A stretch of 64,000 nucleotides of DNA from Sipunculus nudus (lineage: Eukaryota > Annelida > Sipuncula > Golfingiida > Sipunculidae). The DNA lies in contig CM049310.1 of NCBI GenBank assembly GCA_026874595.1, positions 7,130,001-7,194,000 on the forward strand, in the 5' to 3' direction. The translations under genes were made by a program, and so were the position numbers. Shown piece after piece: positions 18,613 through 28,860 of the stretch (position 1 is the stretch's first letter; every line of letters starts with the position of its first letter). The notes below the pieces were generated by a model. That model saw nothing but the letters and a program-made list of their open reading frames with translations, was not told the origin of the DNA and ran no database searches.

Positions 18613-20627
18613 TCCTGGCCAATAAAAATTTGACCGAATTCTATTGGTGGTTTTTTTTTCACGCCCATATGACTACTCATTATGGAGTCATGAGCAATCT
18701 CCATGACACCTTGACGGAGGGGTTCAGGTACTACAATCTGCTTCATGATTTTCTCTGCTGGGTCTGACTTATCTGTATACAGACGATACAGTACCCCTGA
18801 TTTTATAGCAAATGATACATTTTGATCCTGATCCTGTTTCTGGCTAGCACTGTCTCTATATTTCTGCAAACTCTGGTCAGCTTGTTGGAGCTCAATAAGC
18901 CTATCTCTGCTAACTTGCTCTCCTTTTACACCCTCAAATACTGCTAATGGCTTTAGCTGTTTATATTGCTTATCTTGGGCCCTAGTAGTTACAGCACTGA
19001 CATGCCATTCAGGGTCTGGAACCTCACGGACCCCCTCAATGTTTCCAACAATCAAATCAAACATGGGATTATCTTCACAAATAGCTTCTACGCTACCAAC
19101 ATAATATGGTGTGTCTATTTCTATCCTAGCCATACGATGTATACTCACACGTCGATTAAAACCAATAACACGTGTCATCCGATCTAACAACTGATCACTA
19201 CCTACCAGATCAGTCTTCACAATAACACCATCACACCCAGTGTCTCTCATCATAATTACATCATTTTCTCCCACTTTACCCTGAGCAACTGGCAGTCGCC
19301 CTTCAAATCGTGCCATGTCCTGAGTACCAGCACTATGTATACATTGGTCTACTTGAAGGCTTGACTGAGCTTCTACATCATTGACTAAGTCAATCTCCCT
19401 TTCTGCACCAATATAAGCAACACTAGCTGCTGTCGGCTCCTTGTCAATCACAGCCTGGTTCACTCTATGGCTTACCTGACTTCGGTCATTCTTACTATCT
19501 CTCAAAGGAAGATTCCTACAATCACGTGCCAAATGGCCAGGCTTCCCACACTTATAACAACGAGCCCCTTGATCCTTCAGTTTACAATCAGATGCTTTGT
19601 GACCAGCTTTCTTACATATGTAACATTGTAACTGACTATCCGACTGTGTCTGGCCACTTGGTGGGTTGCGGTTCACACCGGGCTTAACATGCTGCTGTCT
19701 ATTTGCCAACTGTCTACGTCTAGCCACTAAGAAGTGATCTGCCAGCTCCGCTAGTTCTGATAAAGTACCAGGGGCTTCCTGACGCAGGTGTACAGCTAGA
19801 TCACTGGGACAAGAGTTAATGAACTGCTCTTTTACTATCAAATCACAGATTCCCTCAAACGTACCCTCTGTATGAGATAACTCTACCCACCTATCTAAAT
19901 AACCCTGCAGTCTCACAATAAATTGACCCGGACTTTCTGAGTCCTCTGGCTTACACTCTCTAAACTTAATCCTGAAACCATCTTCTGTGTACCCATATCT
20001 ATTTAACAAGGCTGTCTTTACAACATTGTAATCTAAACATTGATTATCAGACAAACGACAATAACAGTCCAAAGCCTTGCCTGTCAGAAGAGCTGATAGA
20101 CGAGTTGACCAGGAATCTCTTTTCCATTTGGCTTGTTCGGCAAATCTTTCGAACCTCATCAAGTAGCTGTCTAGGTCATCTCGCTCAGTGAATCTGGGTA
20201 ATTCAGGGCAGCGAACATCTGCTGTCATTACAGGAGTCTGGGGCTGAGCAGTCCTCTCTTGAAGCTGGAGTCGTCTTTCCAACATGAGGAGTTCATGTTG
20301 TCTCTCTCTCTCTCTTTCTTCTCTTGCTGCTTGTTCACTTTCAATTTCTCTCTGTCTCTCTCTTTCGTCAATTTTCCTCTGTCTCTCTCTCTCTTCTATT
20401 TCCCTCTGTCTCTCTCTCTCTTCTATTTCCCTCTGTGTCTCTCTCTCATCTCTGGCTGCTTGTTCCTTCTCTCTCTGTCTCTCTGCCTCCTCTCTTTCTC
20501 TTTCTCTCTCCCTTTGTCTTTCCTCTCTGTCGGCAGCCTGCTGTTCCCTTACAAACTCTTGCAAGGCAGGTCCTTCATAACCCAACTCTTGACCAACTTT
20601 AATCAACTGCTGGACTGTAGATGCCAT
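18609..20627 (-). CDS. Gag-protease polyprotein with first half of integrase zinc finger, copy 3 (672 aa)
   Basis: Structural and protease polyprotein of the retrotransposon. Order by residue: leader 1-35; Glu/Arg-rich heptad-like coil 35-125 encoded by CT/GA simple repeat; a capsid-like region 136-305 whose 220-305 part resembles the SCAN fold (FREC...ESP.QF..RL, LIV.EQF...CP.DL, ADHF..ARR); two CCHC knuckles at 335-348 and 357-370; protease active-site DTG at 462-464 with a DLIVGN segment at 524-529; then the two His (646, 653) of the integrase HHCC finger. The start is the ATG at 20627, about 150 nt downstream of the primer site. The frame closes at the A-run near 18650-18660 and ends at 18609, overlapping the ATG of the integrase frame by 4 nt. 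Nine As here against eight in the other copies: neither lets the frame continue into integrase. Confidence 0.9.
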   Translation of the reverse strand: MASTVQQLIKVGQELGYEGPALQEFVREQQAADREERQREREREREEAERQREKEQAARDERETQREIEERERQREIEERERQRKIDERERQREIESEQAAREERERERQHELLMLERRLQLQERTAQPQTPVMTADVRCPELPRFTERDDLDSYLMRFERFAEQAKWKRDSWSTRLSALLTGKALDCYCRLSDNQCLDYNVVKTALLNRYGYTEDGFRIKFRECKPEDSESPGQFIVRLQGYLDRWVELSHTEGTFEGICDLIVKEQFINSCPSDLAVHLRQEAPGTLSELAELADHFLVARRRQLANRQQHVKPGVNRNPPSGQTQSDSQLQCYICKKAGHKASDCKLKDQGARCYKCGKPGHLARDCRNLPLRDSKNDRSQVSHRVNQAVIDKEPTAASVAYIGAEREIDLVNDVEAQSSLQVDQCIHSAGTQDMARFEGRLPVAQGKVGENDVIMMRDTGCDGVIVKTDLVGSDQLLDRMTRVIGFNRRVSIHRMARIEIDTPYYVGSVEAICEDNPMFDLIVGNIEGVREVPDPEWHVSAVTTRAQDKQYKQLKPLAVFEGVKGEQVSRDRLIELQQADQSLQKYRDSASQKQDQDQNVSFAIKSGVLYRLYTDKSDPAEKIMKQIVVPEPLRQGVMEIAHDSIMSSHMGVKKKPPIEFGQIFIGQE

Positions 20628-20771
20628 GTTGTTACAGCACAGTCGATCTCACTGCTATCAGAATTATACCGACTTCTGGCAGTAGTACTTCTGGATTTTA
20701 CGTATCTTGCCGATTATCGCCCAATCCACACTTCGATCTGTTGAATTTCCACTTGATTTCTTCAGCTGTCT

Positions 20772-20789
20772 ATCCCGGACGAGCCCCCA
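20772..20789 (-). promoter_or_regulatory. primer binding site, tRNA-Pro type (copy 3)
   Basis: The minus strand reads TGGGGGCTCGTCCGGGAT, the complement of the 3' end of tRNA-Pro and the same primer site as murine leukaemia-type retroviruses. It sits 8 nt (TATATAAG) after the LTR end, further than the usual 0-3 nt. Identical sites lie at 14854-14871 and 8937-8954. Confidence 0.88.
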
Positions 20790-20797
20790 CTTATATA

Positions 20798-21606
20798 TGT
20801 CACACCACACACTCAGCGGACATATATTCCCGAGTTCTTTCACACAGAAAAGTCCAATATACCACTCGTTGTCTGAACTGAAGAACACGGTTTATTCCGG
20901 TAACATCCAACAATCGGCCACCGTCGTCGTTGACTGGCTCCAATCTCACAATAACGTCTTCAACAAAAACCAATCACGTATATCTTCTAACGCCCTGATC
21001 GGCTGCACCTATGTATATTCTCTCCAGGACTAATACTGTCCTCGCGGAATTTGTAACACACCCCGCTCGGTGTTCAACTAATCTGTCGTTGACATAAAAC
21101 GACCTGTCACTAGTCGACTGTAACTTCCAAATTCATTCACTTCCCCTCCCGGCCTTGGCACCGCCCTATTTATACCCGGGTAACCGAAACTTCTAGAAGT
21201 CTCTAGAACAATCAAGTCGTTTCTGGTCAAGACTAGCACCTACGGGATTTTCTAGAATTTACCTATTGGAAAATACACATTACCTGAATTCTCTAGAACC
21301 TTCTGTCATCTAATTATAATAAATCATGGTACAGTAAGTCCATTTACTTACATAATAAATAAAATACTATGGAACAATTCCCCAGCGTCGTCAGCACGGA
21401 TGTAAACAAACATGATGACAACAACAGCTGACAACTTTACCAAATATTATTAGCTCTGTCTCTCTAACTACACTTTGTGATCTGATATTTCATTTTAATA
21501 TAAACTGACCTTTTAATGCACTGCAGAAATTATGTTTTCCCTAACTTATTTCATTATTTATGACATTCCATTTGACATACACTAGGCGGGTAGCACATTT
21601 GTGTCA
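20798..21606 (-). repeat. LTR4, 809 bp (5' LTR of the array)
   Basis: Outermost 5' LTR, followed at 21607 by the target duplication. From the TATA box (21166-21174), transcription would run leftward. The AATAAA at 20891-20896 (minus) lies about 270 nt downstream, giving a long R region and a short U5 of roughly 75 nt. Confidence 0.92.
21166..21303 (-). promoter_or_regulatory. LTR promoter: TATA box with heat-shock-element-like clusters
   Basis: On the minus strand TATAAATAG lies at 21174-21166. Just upstream, 21186-21208 holds five alternating GAA/TTC-type triplets each separated by two bases (one triplet is CTC), the nGAAnnTTCn arrangement bound by heat-shock factor. A second five-triplet cluster lies at 21286-21303 and a two-triplet palindrome TTCTAGAA at 21250-21257. 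The same block is present in all LTRs (LTR1 3411-3548, LTR2 9331-9468, LTR3 15248-15385). Stress-driven transcription is an inference; the motif spacing is read directly. Confidence 0.65.
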
Positions 21607-21611
21607 AACTT
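21607..21611. repeat. target-site duplication, right copy (AACTT)
   Basis: Matches 3038-3042 exactly, and the sequence then continues the interrupted family A unit (CAATATCTCATTAAC...). Confidence 0.92.
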
Positions 21612-23058
21612 CAATATCTCATTAACTACTTGACTGATGGTCATGATTTTTGGTATACATATTGATCATGAGATGTTCCATCACTTCCTGCAGACTGGTG
21701 GCGCCACCTGAATTTTTCGATTTTTTACGAATTTAAAAATGTGAACAGCTGTTAACAGGGCACAAATCATAAAGACTGGACCTAGAATCTTCATTCTTGA
21801 CACACTGAGAGGTCCATAAAAAGTCTGCATGGAAACCTGAAATAAGGTCTCTGTTACCCATATCCTTTGAGCTATGGGGGGCTCCCAATAACCCCCCAGA
21901 ATAATGGAAAATTTGATAAAAACAAACTGCAACATCTCAATAACTACAACACTGATGGTCATGATTTTTGGCATACATATTGATCAAGAGGTGTTTCATC
22001 AGTACCTACAGACTGGTGGTGCCACCTGTATTTTTTCAAATTTTCACAATTTTTTTTTCTCTATTTTCGAGACCTTTCAGGATGTAGTTATCTGTCAACA
22101 GGGTACAAATCGTAAGGACTGGACCTAGAATCTTCATCGTTGACACACAGGGAGACCCATAATAAGTCTCCATGGACACCTGAAATTAGGGCACTGTTAC
22201 CCATATCCTTTGAGCTATGGCACTCCAAAGTACAGCTCAGAATAATGGAAAATTTGATACAAAAGCTGAAGTATCTGAACAACTAATGCAGCGATCACCA
22301 TAATTGTTTTCATGGATATTGATCATGGAGTGTTTCATCAGTTTCTGCAGACTGACGGCACCACCTGTATTTGTTCGGGTTTTTTTACGAATTTTTTCTC
22401 TATTTTTGAGACCTTTAAAGTTATGAACATCTGTTAACAGGGCACAAATCATTAAAACTGGAACTAGAATCTTCATTCTTGACACACAGGGAGACCCATG
22501 AAAAGTCTCCATGGAAACCTGAAATTAGGTCTCTGTTACCGATATTCTTTAAGCTGTATGGCTCCAAATTACCCCCCAGAATAATAAAAAATTTGATACA
22601 AAAACTGCAGTATCTCAATAACTACAACACTGATGGTCATGATTTTCGGCATACATATTGATCATGACCTGTTCCATCAGTTTCTGCAGACTGGGTGCGC
22701 CACCTCTATTTTTTTCAAATTTTTACGATTTTTTTTTTCTCTTTTTTTGATACCTTTAAAGATGTGGTTATCTGTCAACAGGGTACAAATCGCAACAACT
22801 CGACCTAGAATCTTCATTCTTGTCATGCAAGAAGGCCCATGAAAAGTGCCTGTGGAAACTTAAAATTAGGTCTCTGTTACCCATATCCTTCAAGCTATAG
22901 GACTCCAAAGTATCCCTCAGAATAATGGACAATTTGATACAAAAGCTAAAGTATCTGAACAACTATAGTGGGGAGATCACCATGATTCTTTGCATGGATA
23001 TTGATGTTTGTAAGTTTTTTTATTAGTTTCTGCAGACTGGTGGAGCCACCTGTATTTT
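21612..23058 (+). repeat. satellite-like array, family A, right half
   Basis: Continues the unit interrupted at 3042, followed by about four further diverged units. Palindrome positions: 21697 (exact), then decayed versions near 22014, 22353, 22692 and 23036. Units are about 320-345 bp. Confidence 0.88.
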
Positions 23059-24295
23059 TGTACCCGCCAAAACGAAGTTTTGTGGATACTATGTTTTTGA
23101 CCGGGTTCCTCCGCCGTTGCCGCGTTCGTTTCCAGAGAGCTCCTCTGGGACTTGATTTTATGAGCTTCCCAAGCTCATATCTCGGGAACCGTTTGACTGA
23201 TCAGGAAATAACATTTATACTAATGTAGCCCTTGGATAGCTCTATAACATACACAAACAATGGTGGCGCCACCTGTAACCATGTTTGCACAGTGTCCATC
23301 TGTTCATCTGCCTTTGGTTAAAATCACTCATATCTCTGCAGTGAATTGACTAATTCACCTGAAATTCGGCATGCGTATACATCCTGGATAGCTTTCTTGA
23401 TTTTATGACAGGTGGCGCCACCTACATTCTCATTCACGCTGATGACATCCAAGCTCATATTTCGGGAACCGTTTGACCGATCGGGCCAAAATTTTGCATG
23501 TGTATAGATCTAACATAGCTCTTTATCATACGCTAACCTGCGCCACCTGCAACCATTTTTGCACAGCGTCTGTCTGTTTGTCTGCCGTGCGATAATGTCA
23601 CTCATATCTCGGCAGTGGTTTGACATATCTGCCTAAAATTTTGCAGTTTTATACATCCTGGATAGCTTTCTTGATTTTACGACAGGTGGCGCCACCTTTA
23701 TTCTAGTTTATGCTGCAGACATCCAAGCTCATATCTCGGGAACCGTTAGTACGTTTGGGCCAAAATTTTGCATGTGTATATTTCTCACATAGGTCCTTAT
23801 CATACACAAAACTGGAGGGGCCACCTGCAACCATTTTTGCACATTTTGCACAGCGTCTGTCTGTTGGTCTGCCGTGGCCTAAAATCACTCATTTCTCTGT
23901 AGTGGTTTGACATAACTGCCTAAAATTTTGCAGGTTTATACATCCTGGATAGCTTTCTTGATTTTATGACAGGTGGCGCCACCTACATTCTAGTTAACGC
24001 TGCACACATCCAAGCTAATATCTCAGGAACCATTTGACCGATTGGGCCAAAATTGTGCTTGTGTTTAGATCTCACATAGGTCTTTATCATATACAAAACT
24101 GCAACCATTTTTGCACAGCGTCTGTCTGTTTGTCTGGCGTGGGCTAAAATCACTCATATCCATGTAGTGGTTTGCCTTTTCTGCCTAAAATTTTGCATAT
24201 GTATACAACTTGGACAGCTTTCTGGATTTGTGGTAGGTTGCACAACCTACATACACATTTAAGCTGCAGACATCCATGCTAATATGCAACATACC
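23059..24295 (+). repeat. satellite-like array, family B (~280 bp units)
   Basis: Starts with GTACCCGCCAAAACGAAG and holds about four and a half units marked by CCAAGCTCATATCTCGGGAA at about 23168, 23449, 23730, 24009 and (decayed) 24271. Each full unit has two positions for the GGTGGCGCCACC palindrome. Exact copies are at 23262, 23411, 23685 and 23972; others are decayed. Apart from the palindrome and its CCTGTA-type flank, family B does not resemble family A. Confidence 0.88.
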
Positions 24296-25228
24296 TCACT
24301 CTGTTTCCCCTTGCCACTCAATCCATGCCTCACTTCACTCTGATTTTGGCAGATACACGTAGTCACTTGTCGGCTACCCGTATTCTAGTTTTTAAAGTTT
24401 ACACATTTTTTCTCTATTTTTCAGATAAATAAATACAGACTAAATCTTGGCCTGTTGGTTAATCTGTTTGATGCTTCAGTTGAATGGGTATCTACCATTC
24501 TGATGATAAAATTTCCTTTTGTGAATCTCTTCCCAGTCAGCTGAGCGTCATGACCCATGGGTCACTTGTTTAACTTTAACGTTAAATAACCCCTATTGGA
24601 TGTAAACTAGCATTATAATAACAATAAGAATAATTAAAATAGTGTCTGTAATGTGTCGCTATCAGAGAATTCTCAGCCTAATTATAATATTTATGAATAG
24701 ATCAATGTTATCGAGGACACATGGTAACAGGAGTAAGGTTCCACTCAGGGTATTGATCTGTGTGACTCATTGGCGGTCGCCACAACACAACAACAAGGCA
24801 TATCACGTCACATCACATCGACGTACACGGGAGGTGAAGTTAGCTGACTGTTCTCAATATTCACAGCACGGGCAGTCGACCGTTGAATTCACATAGATCA
24901 CGGATATGTTTTTCTTTAACATGTACCTGTCTTGGATCACACGAGCTGCAATTCTCCGTTTGGCCGCCAGGGGCAGAAATTTATGCGCTTGGACCAACAC
25001 AGTTCTCAGGTGTAGGATGTACAGTTCTTGAAGTTTATCATTTTTCCATTGAATTTAAACATGGAAGATGGATTTTCGTGACGAAGCTTCAAAGGGTTTA
25101 TAGTTCCCGGCTGAGGAACAGTGTGCTTGTCAAACTTATTATGTTTATATGCAACAGTCTTGTACATTTGACGGGTAGTTAACCACTATTTTATTTTTGA
25201 AAGTGTTCTTAGAGGGCGTGGTGACAAG
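24296..25228. other. intergenic, no gene seen
   Basis: Between the satellite region and the four-transmembrane gene. Two overlapping open frames (24642-24896, 24883-25182) lack domain-like composition and splice context, so I leave them out. Confidence 0.4.
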
Positions 25229-25387
25229 ATGGTGTTAATGATGCCGTATATCCGGCCATTGTCGCTCGGTCAGATAGTGGTCGGCCTGGCCAGTACTACT
25301 GTAGGAGCCATCTCTCTTTATTATGCGGCAGCGGGCCCCATGGGCTGGCCCATGTCGGTTTGTGTCGGCTTGTGGAGTGGAATTATT
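25229..25387 (+). CDS. MS4A-like gene exon 1
   Basis: 53 codons ending ...LWSGII, donor GTACGT at 25388. Carries helix 1 and the first half of helix 2. Confidence 0.65.
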
Positions 25388-28300
25388 GTACGTATAAAGC
25401 ATACACATAATGATACATAGGCCTTCAAACATATAAAGATACACAGAAAAAAAACATATAAAATAGGTATATTAGTTTTTACACGAGTAACACGATACAT
25501 ACTTTTGTATTTTTTTGTATAAAAAGTTTGCTTTACAAGCCATCGCGTCAGTATTATTTATTAATCAGTATGCGGCATGATGGTACAAAACGCACACTCT
25601 ATTTGGTATAATGTTCGCGACAGTTTCAAATTCGCGACAAGAAAGTTATCGCGCACATAAAAGACGCACCACCAAAACAGGTGCACGGTCATATTTTATC
25701 TCTAATGTATGCGTTATCCATGGACAATGGTTACTACAAATGATAGGTCTTTTATGTTACATGTATAATAGTGTATCTCAAAGCCTGATATTATATATAA
25801 ATATAAATATAATATATATTTATATGTGTGTGTGTGTGTGAGAGGGTGTGTGTGTGTGTGTGTAAAGATTATCAAATATTATACATCGTCTGTCATCTTA
25901 GAAAAATTTTTTCCATTTTTTTTACGTGTTTCTGGATTTTCTAGAAATTACTTTGATTTTACCACATACTTAAATCAAGGAAAATCGTCTAACCTAGACG
26001 AAATCATTCATTTATATGTAAGTACAGTATGCATAGATTTTGTAAAGAGATATCGCCAAATTTAAACCCCGACGTAACACTAACAAGTGGAGAATCGGTG
26101 CAATTAACCCCGCAAATACGAAGACAACGACAGTATATCTGGCTGATACATGTGTATGTACTACAAGGGTGGTCGAATCTTAAAGCTGCATGTTTCTCCT
26201 GGGTTAGCACTTGACTGGACATGACAGATAGTTGTTATAGCACGGCCGATCTTATTGGAATAACGCTGGTTGTAGTAAAACGTTCAAACAAGGCTTATAC
26301 CGGTCCGATGTTCTCATTTGATACACACAACATAAAACTGTCGTGTGTCAGTAACAATATCACACCCTGCAAATCGTTAAAAGACGATAAGCATATACAA
26401 CACATATACGTCATTATCAATTTGTGTGTTTCAGCTAACCGTATCTGGAATACTCGGAATCCTGTCAAGTTTCCAAGAGGATATCCTTTCAAACAAGTTC
26501 AAAGGGTTTGTAAGTTACCTTTATCAATATTTATCTTATAAAGCCTTCTCCGTAAAGGTAAGGACGGAGGCTCAAAGGGTGTGATAAGTTTATTTCTGTA
26601 TGGATATTTGAGTCTAGACTTTTTTTAGGGGGGGGGGGGGACAATTATTCTTCTTCCTTTCTTTGAGCGCCATTTCTCGAAATGTAACTTATCCAATACT
26701 GCTTTTATTTCGCCTGAAAAATAGTCACCGGAGACATATCTGCTCCTGATATTTATATTATTCTTGAACTTTGTTTACCTCTCTCAATTTTCATTCTTCT
26801 AAATTAATGGTTTATAAATTTTATTATTCCTGTTCTTTTTTCTTCTCCTTCTTCCTATTATTATTACTCATTCATCATTCGGCATATGAAGACCAGGTTA
26901 ATTCCAAATCTGATACTTATATAAGGAAGTTGGTCCACTTTCTTTATCACTGTTCTCTTAAACATTGTTGCGTATGGCACTGTTCTATATGTACCTCATT
27001 TTAAAGGTTATCGTAACCGCAGTGACCTCTTCGACATAAGAATTAATAATTTTATTTGTACACATCATTTTGGTGCTTTTTGCGTTGCTTTTACGTTTCG
27101 TGCCGGTTACCACGCAACAGCCGAACTGCCTTCGGCAAAGACCGGAATGCCTGCGCAGGATTAAGGTATACTGAGCAATAAAACCTGCTGTATGTGACCA
27201 ATTTAAGCATTCTTGGCCTGACTTTATTTTGGTATGCAATAATGGTCAATAACCAATGCATCCAGGTTATCCTTTTGCATGACGGTGAAATGACCACAAC
27301 AAGTGTCTCTGCACTAGCACCTTGCATTTACATCTTCAACACTTCTGGAAACAGTTGTATTTCGTAATCTAACAAAGATAGCACATGCTTAAGTTTCTGT
27401 TTATATTTACAACACCGCGTCACAGATATTACACCGCAAAATGATCCACAGAATTATCACTACATAAAATATGTTTCACGAACAAATACCCTATTTGTAA
27501 TTTACACACCTCATGCGAAATAGCTCAATTTCTGTGTAGAAGGGTGCTGTGTGAATGAATGTTGGCAGGAGGTTTATTGATGACGCTCATATAGATAGAC
27601 ATTCTGTACTGATATGTGACGAAATGGGGGGGGGGGGGGGGGATTAGCAGGTCTCCGCCACGCAGGCCTTCCATCAAGATTTTCTTAAATGAACCCTGTT
27701 TCCTTATTTTCAATGGTTTTTCATTTTCACTTTAAATACATCAAAACAATACACACTTTGAGTGGTTTTCCACCTCAAATACATCATTTAGTCCCTAAAA
27801 AATATATTTAATTCCTTACTTTGAGTGTTTTTTCGCTTTAAAAATATCAGTTAGTCCTTACAAAACACATCATTTAAAATTTTCAATCTCCATTACATTT
27901 ACTGCTAATTTACTGATAATAAATGTCATATCATCACACACTGTCAGGAGGATAGGTAGACCTACGCAGGGGCGGATCCAGGATTTAGAAAAAGGAGTGG
28001 TTTAACCCAGGAGTACTTATGAAATAAACCTAGGGGGGCAGGCCGCACATATTGGTCTGCACCCTTAAAAACAGGTTTTGGCGGCTAAAAAAGGGTTGGG
28101 GAGGGGGGGGGGGGGGGGGTCCGGACCCCTTTGATCCGCTTTTGCTACTAACGAGGTATGCATATGCCCGTTTCTTCCTTTAGGAACAGCTTTCTTGCCT
28201 TACAATATACATTTAATTCATCTTTCATATCTTCCTTGTATCAATCTATCCTTTATATATCTAAAAATAATGACATATGTAACCAGTCAAAGATCTACGA

Positions 28301-28789
28301 GATTCTGAATGCCCCGCTTCCCGTTGGTGTTCGCAAATGTAAACATCATCACCGACATCATACTATTATTATTATTTTATTATTATTATTATTATTATTA
28401 TGATTAATTTGATCTATTGATTAAGTTGGGAGCCGCCTTTGTTCTTGTGGGCAGAGGTGACCTGTGATGCAACTATGGCCCTATTATACCTGTCACTGTG
28501 TAGGACACACCACAGCTGGGGCAGAATCCAAGCGGAGGTGTACACATTTGGTGTCTGTCTACGACCTATACTTATAAATTACGTAAAACGACGTTAAAGG
28601 TGGTTTGGGATGGGATAAGAAATCTCGAAAGTTTTATCTTCATTCCTTAAAATTCTATATTCCCGGTGTAAAATATGCTTCGGCCATTTTAGAATATATA
28701 ATTTGATTTCTATAATCTTTCCTGATAAACAAAAACATAAACAAAATGATAATATGCACATTGTTATTATAATTACAATCTCAATTATA

Positions 28790-28860
<71 letters not shown>

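Larger units (their letters stand above)
15689..20797 (-). mobile_element. Gmr1-like element, internal region copy 3
   Basis: Rightmost, 5'-most copy. It has one more A in the integrase-region A-run (nine, against eight in copies 1 and 2), which lengthens the gag-PR frame by 11 residues. The 3' non-coding stretch before the polypurine tract is 15689-16092. Confidence 0.92.
3043..21606 (-). mobile_element. head-to-tail array of three Gmr1-like Ty3/Gypsy retrotransposons sharing four LTRs
   Basis: The layout is LTR1 - internal 1 - LTR2 - internal 2 - LTR3 - internal 3 - LTR4, all transcribed on the minus strand, so LTR4 at the right is the 5' LTR of the array. All four LTRs are 809 bp. Internal regions are 5111, 5108 and 5109 bp, and the differences are short indels in homopolymers or microsatellites. 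Neighbouring units share one LTR, with no host DNA between them. One 5-bp duplication (AACTT) flanks the whole block. The simplest reading is one integration followed by expansion through unequal LTR-LTR exchange, because independent insertions would each carry a target duplication. Internal copies 2 and 3 are the most alike. The coding order gag-PR-IN-RT-RNase H with a Gypsy-like RT places the element in the Gmr1-like group. Confidence 0.93.
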
